DNA from: Maritimibacter sp.
GTDB taxonomy: Bacteria; Pseudomonadota; Alphaproteobacteria; Rhodobacterales; Rhodobacteraceae
NCBI GenBank assembly: GCA_017792445.1
Contig: CP051232.1
Span: 2,020,001-2,084,000, forward strand
Length of the DNA stretch: 64,000 bases
Direction: 5' to 3'
Part shown: positions 57,332 through 64,000 of the stretch, piece after piece
Layout of the letters: each line of letters opens with the position of its first letter
How positions within the stretch are numbered: the first letter of the stretch is position 1
Notes under the pieces: model-generated
Database searches by the model: none
Told to the model about the DNA's origin: nothing
Seen by the model: only the letters and a program-made list of their open reading frames with translations
Made by a program: the position numbers and the translations under genes

Positions 57332-58213
57332 CTAGCGGTAAAGCGTCGCCATCAGATTGCGGACATTCTGCATCGGCCCTTCGGTGCCGGTGACGATGCC
57401 CGCGATGTCGTCATCCTGCATCACCTTGTCCAGCGCGACCGGGCGGCCGTTCAGGAACGCGATGCGGCTGACAAGCCGGATGCCGTGGCTGTAGTCGGCG
57501 TATTCCTCGCCGTGCACAAGGCTGAGCGGCTGGATCGGGCTGCCGTTCGAGCGGTGCCAGCCGTAGATCGCGACGCGACCGGGCTGCTTGCGCAGACGCT
57601 CGGAGATCACGAGATCCTTCTTGATCCCTGCGATCAGCGCGGCCGGGTGCAGACCCAGCGGACCGGCCTGACCTTCCACGGTGTTGTTGTGCCGCGCGAA
57701 GTAGCTGGTGGTCGTCATCGCCGCGCCCGGTTCCATCGGGTTCGGGGCAAGACGCACCTCTGCCTGTTCATAGATCGTATCGACCATTGCGGGCGTCGGA
57801 AGGATGAAACCCATCTGGTCCGCAATCCGGGCCGCCGACGCCATGCCCAGCGGAACGCGGACATAATCGCTGTCGTCACCCACCGCGAGGTAATCCGGCG
57901 TCACGCAGATGGTGATGTCCAGCTGCCGCCCGTTCACCACGCCGGTCATCGTCACAGGGACGAGATCGCGCATGAACTCGGGCATGTTGCCGCCCAGAAT
58001 CTCGCGTTCGAGAACGGCGTCACGTTCGACGCCGCTCATGTTCATCACCGACCGGATCACCTCGGAACCGCCCTGAGAGCTGTTCCGGCGCACCGGCATC
58101 ATCTTGGTGAGTTTCTGCATGCAAAGCCCATGCCCGCTGCCGGCCACTGCCGGCGCTGTGACTGCCAGCGACAATGCAATCGCCAGCGAGCCCAGGAGTC
58201 CTAGCCTCGTCAT
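57332..58213 (-). CDS. exported protein of unknown function
   Basis: A 293-residue protein not recognised. A signal peptide (LLGSLAIALSLAVTAPAVA) is clear. The mature part has one cysteine near the start (HGLCMQKL) and one later (DITICVTPDY), an Asn/His-rich segment ARHNNTVEGQAGPLGLHPAAL, and an ADYSHGIRLVSRIA block near the C-terminus that looks like a ligand or active site. It converges on the SUMF1-like gene, and may belong to the same system. Confidence 0.6.
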   Translation of the reverse strand: MTRLGLLGSLAIALSLAVTAPAVAGSGHGLCMQKLTKMMPVRRNSSQGGSEVIRSVMNMSGVERDAVLEREILGGNMPEFMRDLVPVTMTGVVNGRQLDITICVTPDYLAVGDDSDYVRVPLGMASAARIADQMGFILPTPAMVDTIYEQAEVRLAPNPMEPGAAMTTTSYFARHNNTVEGQAGPLGLHPAALIAGIKKDLVISERLRKQPGRVAIYGWHRSNGSPIQPLSLVHGEEYADYSHGIRLVSRIAFLNGRPVALDKVMQDDDIAGIVTGTEGPMQNVRNLMATLYR

Positions 58214-58577
58214 CCCCTACGTGCCTTCTGTCCCAACAAACCGCGTCCAGTTCCCGCAACACCGCCCCGTCCGGATGTCCCCACATCCGTCAAAGCGTTT
58301 CGATGTCCCACGGGCTGATTGGACGCCTCGTTCCGTATGCAACCAGAAGGCGCTTGTAGGGCAGTTATGTCAAGTTTGTGTAAATCCGCTTGGCGAGAAT
58401 CCGCCCGGCCAATGGCGGGCGATTGCCTTTATTAACAAGGGTTGCGGCGGTTTTCGGGGTTGCGCCGGGCGGTCGCCTGTCGGGTGACCGCGGTGGGAAT
58501 CGGAACGGTTTGGGGCGCTTTTGCGTTGAGTCCGGTCCGCAATTGTGTGGCGGGCGTGTCACGCGTGGAGGCGGAAA
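58214..58577. other. 364-base divergent intergenic region
   Basis: Between the exported-protein gene (minus) and the topoisomerase IB unit (plus). AT-richer stretches at 58367-58385 (tatgtcaagtttgtgtaaa) and 58429-58442 (cctttattaacaag) may contain promoters for either side; no clear -35/-10 pair was set. A 6-bp stem cgcccg/cgggcg (58401-58422 region) is present. No further gene seen. Confidence 0.4.
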
Positions 58578-58640
58578 ATGCCCCGGATTCCAAACATTAA
58601 GATGCTGCGCTGCAACATGGATCGCGGGGGCGCGCGATGA
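58578..58640 (+). CDS. 20-codon leader ORF coupled to topoisomerase IB
   Basis: Reads MPRIPNIKMLRCNMDRGGAR. The ATG has ggaggcggaaa directly ahead, the best ribosome binding site in the region. Its stop TGA overlaps the next ATG in an ATGA, so ribosomes ending here can restart on topoisomerase IB, whose own site is poor. Whether the peptide itself matters, or only its translation, is open. Confidence 0.5.
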   Translation: MPRIPNIKMLRCNMDRGGAR

Positions 58641-59647
58641 CCGGACCGATTCCCCGGAAGGCCGGTTTGCCGGATGCCGGCGCGGGGCTTTGCTATTTCC
58701 CCGACGACCGCCCCGGAATTAGCCGCATCCGGCGTGGGAAGGGCTTCAGCTACCGTTCTCCGGACGGCACGACGATCCGCGATACCGCGGAACGAAAGCG
58801 AATCGCCCTGATCGCGGTGCCGCCCGCCTATGAAAAGGTCTGGATATCGCCGCTGCCCAATGGCCATCTGCAAGCCACGGGCCGGGATGCGCGCGGGCGA
58901 AAGCAGTACCGATACCACCCCGACTGGACAGCTCAGCGGTCCGCCCGGAAATACGCGCAGCTTGCGGCTTTCGGAGAAACGCTGCCCCGGCTTCGCGCCC
59001 GGATTGCCGACGGCCTACGCGCCAAGCCCGGCTCTCAGGAACTTGCGGTGGCGGCGGTGCTGGCGTTGCTGGACCGCGCTGCGATCCGGGTCGGCGGCGT
59101 CGACTATGCCCGCGAGAACGAAAGCTACGGCGCGACCACGCTGCTGCCGGATCACGTGAAGTTCGGCAAGGATGGCGTGACGCTGGACTTCCCCGGCAAG
59201 GGCGGCACCCAGATCACCTGCCGCCTGCATGGCAAGCGGCTCGAACGCGCGCTGCACAAGGTGCAGGATCTGGCGGGGGCCGAACTGATTTCGTGGATCG
59301 ACGACGAGGGCGAACCGCGCGGCGTACGGTCCGAACAGGTGAACGCGATGATCGCCGAGGTGTGCGGCGAGGGGATGACGGCCAAGACCTTCCGGACGTG
59401 GAACGGAACCCATGCCGCCTTCTCCTGCGCCTGCCGGCTGGAAGAGCCGAAGATCGCGGACCTGACCGAGGCCGCGGCAGAGCGCTTGGGCAATACACCG
59501 GCCATTGCGCGTACAAGCTATGTCCACCCTGAGGTAATCGCGCTGGCCGGGGCCGAAGATCGCGCGCGGCGGATTTCGCGGCTGAAACCAGAGCCACGGC
59601 ACGGTCTGAAGGCCGGAGAAGCAGAGCTGATCGCGTTTTTGGGCTGA
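58637..59647 (+). CDS. DNA topoisomerase IB
   Basis: A 336-residue monomeric type IB enzyme of the poxvirus/bacterial class, which relaxes supercoils through a 3'-phosphotyrosyl link. The nucleophile is Tyr295 in IARTSYVHPEV. Catalytic Arg is in IRVGGVDYARENESYGATTL, and the KTFRTWNGT block holds the second basic residues. The N-terminal domain GKGFSYRSPDGTTIRD is typical. Its start is translationally coupled to the short ORF before it. It stands upstream of the tup operon but is probably separately transcribed. Confidence 0.9.
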   Translation: MTGPIPRKAGLPDAGAGLCYFPDDRPGISRIRRGKGFSYRSPDGTTIRDTAERKRIALIAVPPAYEKVWISPLPNGHLQATGRDARGRKQYRYHPDWTAQRSARKYAQLAAFGETLPRLRARIADGLRAKPGSQELAVAAVLALLDRAAIRVGGVDYARENESYGATTLLPDHVKFGKDGVTLDFPGKGGTQITCRLHGKRLERALHKVQDLAGAELISWIDDEGEPRGVRSEQVNAMIAEVCGEGMTAKTFRTWNGTHAAFSCACRLEEPKIADLTEAAAERLGNTPAIARTSYVHPEVIALAGAEDRARRISRLKPEPRHGLKAGEAELIAFLG

Positions 59648-59684
59648 CAACAGTCAAGAACGTAGTGGATTATCCTGCATTCTT

Positions 59685-59717
59685 GTGCTTTTCTTCCCGC
59701 GAGTGGGGAGAAAGCAC
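59685..59717 (+). promoter_or_regulatory. hairpin covering the tupB ribosome binding site
   Basis: gtgcttt (59685-59691) pairs with aaagcac (59711-59717); after a one-base bulge cttccc pairs with the ggggag that is the ribosome binding site of tupB, whose ATG is at 59723. It could act at the RNA level on translation, or as a DNA dyad operator for the adjacent regulator. Confidence 0.5.
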
Positions 59718-59722
59718 ATCTT

Positions 59723-60430
59723 ATGAGCCCGGACGGCAGCATTCTGGCACAGGCGATTGGCCTGATCCTTGCTTGGGATCCGGCGCTGGCCGAAATCATC
59801 GCGCTGTCGTTGCGCGTCACCCTTGCCGCCGTCATCCTGTCCTGCGTGATCGGGCTTCCGCTAGGGGCCGCGGTCGGTGCGTTCCGCTTTCCGGGGCGCG
59901 CCGTGCTTGCGGTCATCATGAACGCGCTGATGGGCCTGCCGCCCGTGGTGGTCGGCCTTGTCGTCTACCTGATGCTGTCGGCTTCCGGGCCGCTGGGCGT
60001 CCTGCAACTGCTTTACACCCCGACGGCGATGATCATCGCCCAGACGATCCTAGTAACCCCGATCGTCGCCGCGCTGACGCGGCAGACGGTCGAGGACCTG
60101 TCGCAGGAATATTCCGAGCAGTTCGCCTCGCTGGGCGTCGGACCGCTGGCGCGGGTCGGCGCGTTGTTGTGGGATGCGCGGTACAGCCTGCTGACCGTGG
60201 CGCTGGCCGGGTTTGGCCGCGCCGTGGCCGAGGTGGGCGCGGTGATCATCGTGGGCGGCAATATCAACCACGTCACGCGGGTGATGACGACGACGATCGC
60301 GCTGGAGACCTCGAAGGGGAACCTCGAACTGGCGCTGGCGCTGGGCGTCGTGCTGCTGGCGCTTGCGCTGGCGGTGAACGCCATGGTGATGGCGATCCGC
60401 GCGTCGGCGGGAAGGACCGTGTATGCTTGA
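59723..60430 (+). CDS. tupB: tungstate ABC transporter permease
   Basis: A 235-residue inner-membrane permease with about five to six helices. It carries the EAA-type loop in EYSEQFASLGVGPLARV and the TupB hallmark VGGNINHVTRVMTTTIALETSKGN. Length and the A/B/C order after it match tupBCA operons. It imports tungstate, needed in aldehyde and formate dehydrogenases. Its stop overlaps the tupC start by 8 bases. Confidence 0.93.
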   Translation: MSPDGSILAQAIGLILAWDPALAEIIALSLRVTLAAVILSCVIGLPLGAAVGAFRFPGRAVLAVIMNALMGLPPVVVGLVVYLMLSASGPLGVLQLLYTPTAMIIAQTILVTPIVAALTRQTVEDLSQEYSEQFASLGVGPLARVGALLWDARYSLLTVALAGFGRAVAEVGAVIIVGGNINHVTRVMTTTIALETSKGNLELALALGVVLLALALAVNAMVMAIRASAGRTVYA

Positions 60431-61190
60431 GCTCGTTCACAGCCGCACGCTTGAAGAAGAGACTCCTGTGCCCGCGCCTATCCTGACGGCCCGTGGCGTA
60501 AGTTATGATGCTGGCGGGCGCAGGCTGGTCTCGGACGTGACCGCGAACATCCGGCCCGGGCGACGCACGATGGTGATGGGCGCGAACGGGGCGGGCAAAA
60601 GCCTGTTCCTGCGCCTGATGCACGGGTTGATCCAGCCAGCGGACGGCGAGGTGCTGTGGCAGGGCCGCCCGCTTGACCGCGCCGCGCGCCGCGCGCAGGC
60701 GATGGTGTTCCAGCGGCCGGTGATGTTGCGGCGGACGGTGCTGGGCAACCTGCGGTTCGCGCTGGGCGTCCGCGGCATCCGTGGCAGCGAACGCTCCCTT
60801 CGGGTGGCCGAGGCGCTGGACCGGGCGCGGCTGACCGACATGGCCTACAGACCAGCCCGCGTCCTGTCGGGAGGCGAACAGCAGCGTCTTGCCATCGCCC
60901 GCGCCCTGGCGACCGCGCCCGAGGTGCTGTTCCTCGACGAGCCCACCGCCAGCCTTGACCCGGCCTCGACCCACGCGGTCGAGGAACTGGTGAACGCCGC
61001 CCATGCGGCGGGCGTTGCCATCGTCATGATCACCCACGACGCCGGGCAGGCCCGCCGGTTGGGGGATGACGTGATCTTCATGCACAACGGCCGCGTCGCA
61101 GAATCCGGGCCCGCCGCCCGCGTGCTGGACGCGCCCCGGTCCGAGGCCGCGCGGGCGTGGCTCGACGGGCGGTTGTGCCTGTCCGACTGA
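60423..61190 (+). CDS. tupC: tungstate ABC transporter ATP-binding protein
   Basis: A 255-residue ABC ATPase: Walker A GANGAGKS, Q-loop AMVFQRPVML, signature LSGGEQQRLAIARAL, Walker B VLFLDEPTASLD, and the H-loop MITHDAGQA. The ATG at 60423 overlaps tupB; an in-frame GTG 45 bases later would give a shorter N-terminus. It powers the TupB channel. Confidence 0.93.
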   Translation: MLELVHSRTLEEETPVPAPILTARGVSYDAGGRRLVSDVTANIRPGRRTMVMGANGAGKSLFLRLMHGLIQPADGEVLWQGRPLDRAARRAQAMVFQRPVMLRRTVLGNLRFALGVRGIRGSERSLRVAEALDRARLTDMAYRPARVLSGGEQQRLAIARALATAPEVLFLDEPTASLDPASTHAVEELVNAAHAAGVAIVMITHDAGQARRLGDDVIFMHNGRVAESGPAARVLDAPRSEAARAWLDGRLCLSD

Positions 61191-61221
61191 CCTTATCCAG
61201 AGACTCGAGGGAGACTTCCTA

Positions 61222-62046
61222 ATGTTCAGACGCGCGTTTCTCGGCCTTGCCGCCGCGCTTGCCTTCGGTGCGCCCGCGCTGGCGGCAGACGATTTCATCG
61301 TCGTTCAATCGACCACTTCGACCCAGAACTCGGGTCTGTTCGACTACCTGTTGCCGATCTTCACCGACAAGACCGGGATCGAGGTGCGCGTCGTGGCCGT
61401 CGGCACCGGGCAGGCGATCAAGAACGCCGCGAACGGTGATGGCGACGTGCTGTTCGTCCACGCCAAGCCGGCGGAAGAGAAATTCGTCGCCGATGGCGAC
61501 GGGGTCGAGCGGTTCGACGTGATGTACAACGACTTCGTCATTGTCGGTCCGGCCAGCGACCCGGCGGGCGTCGCGGGCATGTCCGACGTGACCGCCGCGC
61601 TTGAGATGATTGCCGAGGCCGAGGCGCCCTTCGCCTCGCGGGGGGACGACAGCGGCACCCACAAGGCCGAGCTGCGCCTGTGGGGCGAGACGGATGTCGA
61701 TGTCAGCGCGGCGTCGGGCGGCTGGTACCGCGAGACCGGGTCGGGCATGGGCGCGACCCTGAACGCGGGTCTGGGCATGGGCGCCTACGTCCTGACCGAC
61801 CGCGCCACCTGGATCGCCTTCGGCAACAAGGGTGATCACGAGATCCAGGTCGAGGGCGACGAGAAGATGTTCAACCAGTACGGCATCATCCTCGTGAACC
61901 CCGAGGCGCACCCGAACGTCAAAGCGGATCTGGGCCAGCAGTTCGTGGACTGGATAATCTCGACCGAGGGGCAGGACGCCATTGCTGCCTACACGGTCGA
62001 TGGGCAGCAGCTTTTCTTCCCCAACGCTGATCCCAGCGCGATGTAA
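61222..62046 (+). CDS. tupA: tungstate ABC transporter substrate-binding protein
   Basis: A 274-residue periplasmic protein with signal peptide MFRRAFLGLAAALAFGAPALA. The TupA motifs are present: the first loop VQSTTSTQNSGLFDYLLP and the second oxyanion loop SRGDDSGTHKAEL. The start has gggag 9 bases ahead. It ends at a strong terminator. Specificity for tungstate over molybdate is the usual assignment for these motifs. Confidence 0.94.
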   Translation: MFRRAFLGLAAALAFGAPALAADDFIVVQSTTSTQNSGLFDYLLPIFTDKTGIEVRVVAVGTGQAIKNAANGDGDVLFVHAKPAEEKFVADGDGVERFDVMYNDFVIVGPASDPAGVAGMSDVTAALEMIAEAEAPFASRGDDSGTHKAELRLWGETDVDVSAASGGWYRETGSGMGATLNAGLGMGAYVLTDRATWIAFGNKGDHEIQVEGDEKMFNQYGIILVNPEAHPNVKADLGQQFVDWIISTEGQDAIAAYTVDGQQLFFPNADPSAM

Positions 62047-62064
62047 GGGTTGCTGTCCGAACTG

Positions 62065-62103
62065 CCCCGGCGCGTCGTCCTTACCGGCGCGCCGGGGTTT
62101 TTT
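62065..62103 (+). terminator. terminator of the tup operon
   Basis: A perfect 10-bp stem (ccccggcgcg / cgcgccgggg) followed by tttttt, 18 bases after the tupA stop. A textbook rho-independent terminator. Confidence 0.92.
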
Positions 62104-62118
62104 ATGCGGTGGGACACG

Positions 62119-62991
62119 TCAGCGCGACAGCCACCGCACCTCGCCCGCAGCGCCGACGTCGTAGCCGCCCAAAGCCTCTGCCTTGGCGCGGAAAGCATCC
62201 GTCCGGGTGAAGGCCATCAAACGCTGGAACGGCGGCGTGAACCACGCGCGGCGGTCGATCAGAAGGTCGAAACGCTCGTCGACCAACGGCACGAATCCCA
62301 GCCCGAACTGACGCGCCATCGCGCCGATCCCAAGCGCCGCCTCTGCCTCGCCCGCCGCGACGGCGGCTGCCGCGTCGCTTTCGGTGCGGGCGACCGTGCC
62401 CGACGCCAACAGGTCGTCGCGTGTCATCCCGGCGTCCTTTAGCAGACGTCCAAGCAGCGCCGCCGCCCCGGCGCCTTCCTGCCGCAGGGCCATCCGGCGG
62501 CCCTTGAGGTCGGCGAAGCCCTGCACGTCGCGATCCAGCCCATCCGCCAGCAGGATACCCCGCGCCCGCGTGGCCCAGCCGATCAGAACGCATCCGCCCA
62601 GCCCGCGCGCCGTGACGGTGGCGATGTTCCAGCCGTCGTCCTCGGGAACGTGTATCCCCGCGGCGGCAGCCTGACCGGCGGCGAAACGCTCCAGCCCGTC
62701 AAGGCTGCCATCGGTCAAGGTCGCCAGCCCGGCGCCGCTTTCGCGTATCGCCCAGTCCAGCAGCGGATCGTGCGAGCCGGCCACCACGTCCGGGCGGATG
62801 CCGGGCGCGCCGCCGTCGCCGCCCTCGATCCAGGCGTGGATCTCTTCGGCGGGGAACAGCAGCTTGCCGGTGATGCGCCGGTGCGGGATCTCGTCCGCTG
62901 CGGCGAGGTCGTAGACCTTGCGCTCGCGCACCCGCAGCAGTTCAGCCACTTCCTTGGTCGTCAGGTATCGCGGCTGGTCCATTTCGGGCAT
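62119..62991 (-). CDS. helix-turn-helix regulator with substrate-binding-protein domain
   Basis: A 290-residue protein: an N-terminal excisionase-type HTH (YLTTKEVAELLRVRERKVYDLAAADEIPHRRI, residues about 8-40, with ITGKLLFPAEEIHAWI) and a long C-terminal domain like a periplasmic binding protein without signal peptide. The latter may bind an oxyanion or metal complex. Convergent with the tup operon and 73 bases from it, it is the obvious candidate for its regulator. A start 9 bases on (62982) is equally possible. Confidence 0.8.
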   Translation of the reverse strand: MPEMDQPRYLTTKEVAELLRVRERKVYDLAAADEIPHRRITGKLLFPAEEIHAWIEGGDGGAPGIRPDVVAGSHDPLLDWAIRESGAGLATLTDGSLDGLERFAAGQAAAAGIHVPEDDGWNIATVTARGLGGCVLIGWATRARGILLADGLDRDVQGFADLKGRRMALRQEGAGAAALLGRLLKDAGMTRDDLLASGTVARTESDAAAAVAAGEAEAALGIGAMARQFGLGFVPLVDERFDLLIDRRAWFTPPFQRLMAFTRTDAFRAKAEALGGYDVGAAGEVRWLSR

Positions 62992-63070
62992 CTGTCGGGG
63001 TAACTTCGTGCGGTGGAGTGGACAGGATGACCCGCTGCGACCCGGACGGCAAGGGCGCGCCGTGTCAACG

Positions 63071-63147
63071 TGGTGACCCCGGCAGGATTCGAACCTGCAA
63101 CCTGCCCCTTAGGAGGGGGCTGCTCTATCCAGTTGAGCCACGGGGCC
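63071..63147 (-). tRNA. tRNA-Arg (CCT)
   Basis: A 77-base tRNA with encoded CCA. The anticodon loop is ctcctaa (anticodon CCT, reading AGG). The acceptor stem ggccccg/cggggtc has one G-T pair, the D arm is ggctcaactggatagagc and the T arm gcaggttcgaatcctgc. Its promoter lies 11 bases upstream. Confidence 0.96.
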
Positions 63148-63158
63148 ACGCAGTCAGC

Positions 63159-63187
63159 GTGATAGTCCAGTCGCTGTCGCCTGTCAT
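63159..63187 (-). promoter_or_regulatory. promoter of tRNA-Arg(CCT)
   Basis: On the minus strand, atgaca and tatcac are separated by exactly 17 bases; the -10 element ends 11 bases before the tRNA. Spacing is very close to the initiator tRNA promoter. Confidence 0.6.
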
Positions 63188-63247
63188 CCGTAAACTCCCC
63201 GCAAATTGCCACCTGCGCGCGGGTGCGGCGGATGATACGGTGCGCGC

Positions 63248-64000
63248 ATGAGCCTGTTGCGAAAACTCTTTGGCGGGCGTCCGGCGACGCAGGGTGCGTC
63301 CGGCGACGCCTTTCCGCCCCCGGTGCCGGACCAGACTTTTTACGCCATCGGCGACATCCATGGCTGTGCCGAAAAGCTGCGCGCATTGGTCGACCACGTG
63401 AACGCGGAAGACCCCCACGCGCCCCTGATCTGCGTCGGCGACTACGTCGACCGGGGCGAGCAGTCGGCCGAGGTGCTGCGGTTGTTGATGCGGCTTCCCG
63501 ACACCCGGCCCGGGCCCGTGGTGTGCCTTGCCGGGAACCACGAGGCGATGCTGCTGGACGTGCTGGACGATCCGCAACGGAGCGGCAGCCGCTGGCTGCG
63601 CCACGGCGGGCTTCAGACACTGGCCAGCTTCGGTGTCGCTCCGGGCGGGTCGGAGGACCGCACGGCGATGGCGGCGCGGCTGCGCGAGGCGATGGGCGAC
63701 GAGATGCTGGCGTGGCTGCGGGCCCTGCCGGGCTGGTGGCAAAGCGGCAATGTCGCGGTGGTGCACGCGGCGGCCGACCCGTGGCTGCCGATCGAGGCGC
63801 AGGCGGACAGCACGCTGATGTGGGGCCATCCCGATTTTCGCCGCATGGCCCGCACCGACGGGGTCTGGGTCGTGCATGGTCACACGATCACCGAGCAGCC
63901 CCATATCAGCGGCGGCTGCATCGGCATCGACACCGGCGCCTACACCGGCGGTCCGCTGACGCTGGCGCGGATCTCGGCGGACGGGGTGACGTTCGAGGGC
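63248..64000 (+). CDS. PPP-family metallophosphatase, 3' end outside the window
   Basis: 251 codons are visible without a stop; the gene continues past the window. The three metal-binding motifs of calcineurin-like serine/threonine phosphatases are present: GDIHGC near residues 36-41, GDYVDRG near 69-75 and AGNHEAM near 98-104. HAAADPW and VVHGHTITEQP supply the later His ligands. The ATG at 63248 fits; the ribosome binding site is weak. The substrate may be a phosphoprotein or a small phosphorylated molecule. Confidence 0.88.
   Translation, partial: MSLLRKLFGGRPATQGASGDAFPPPVPDQTFYAIGDIHGCAEKLRALVDHVNAEDPHAPLICVGDYVDRGEQSAEVLRLLMRLPDTRPGPVVCLAGNHEAMLLDVLDDPQRSGSRWLRHGGLQTLASFGVAPGGSEDRTAMAARLREAMGDEMLAWLRALPGWWQSGNVAVVHAAADPWLPIEAQADSTLMWGHPDFRRMARTDGVWVVHGHTITEQPHISGGCIGIDTGAYTGGPLTLARISADGVTFEG

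Overview
The window is chromosomal DNA from a GC-rich alphaproteobacterium, most likely a member of the Rhodobacteraceae (Roseobacter group). This rests on the rRNA sequence, the pckA / chvI-chvG-hprK-rapZ-EIIA-HPr gene order, a DUF6473 protein, a zinc-ribbon DinB, a tupBCA tungstate transporter and recurrent GC-rich hairpins between convergent genes. No phage, insertion sequence, CRISPR array or plasmid maintenance gene was seen. The species cannot be named from the sequence alone.

Layout. Bases 1-2545 hold the 3' four fifths of a 23S rRNA gene, the 5S gene and the rrn terminator. Two sugar-related genes (a family 2 glycosyltransferase and a degenerate RmlC-like cupin) follow, then initiator tRNA-Met with its own promoter. 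A four-gene dTDP-L-rhamnose operon (rmlC-B-D-A) and dinB occupy 4.7-9.5 kb. A methyltransferase, a Nudix hydrolase, a ureohydrolase (agmatinase family) and a DUF3775 protein run to 13 kb, with a probable minus-strand small RNA between the Nudix and ureohydrolase genes. From 13.0 to 15.5 kb a GT2 / lipid-A-domain / GT39 operon probably modifies an envelope lipid or glycan. A LacI-type regulator, a rhodanese, a gamma-glutamyltransferase homologue, an RsbW/RsbV-like pair, free methionine sulfoxide reductase, RluA, HspQ, a lytic-transglycosylase-like lipoprotein, LolA, an SH3-type secreted protein and FtsK fill 15.6-27.5 kb.

From 27.5 to 32.9 kb lie an aminotransferase, an amidase, a UbiH-type hydroxylase, an RraA-family protein and a DUF3859 protein. 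At 33.0-39.6 kb, pckA diverges from the chvI-chvG two-component operon, which continues into a truncated HPr kinase, RapZ, an EIIA-Man-type protein and HPr: a regulatory phosphotransferase branch with no sugar permease, next to the main gluconeogenic enzyme. An acyltransferase, a LysR regulator facing a cytochrome P450-ferredoxin operon, a 3-hydroxyacyl-CoA dehydrogenase, a DUF6473 protein, a class I cytochrome c and isopentenyl-diphosphate isomerase follow. An array of palindromic repeats then precedes etfB-etfA, a PduO-type cobalamin adenosyltransferase and a HIG1-like membrane protein.

The last part (49.5-64 kb) carries an SDR oxidoreductase, an SH3-like anchored protein, parC, a GtrA protein, a two-gene operon of exported proteins (phosphodiester-glycosidase-like and SUMF1-like), an unrecognised exported protein, topoisomerase IB preceded by a translationally coupled 20-codon ORF, the tungstate ABC transporter tupBCA with a hairpin over its first ribosome binding site, a convergent HTH plus substrate-binding-domain regulator, tRNA-Arg(CCT) and the start of a PPP-family phosphatase cut by the window end.

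The items most worth a second look are the exported SUMF1-like/glycosidase-like pair, the palindromic repeat array at 46.3-46.7 kb, the GC-rich element repeated between convergent genes, the candidate small RNA at 11.1-11.3 kb, the topIB leader ORF, the tup leader hairpin and the RmlC-like protein that has lost its catalytic residues. All functions are read from sequence motifs and neighbourhood; no database search was run.
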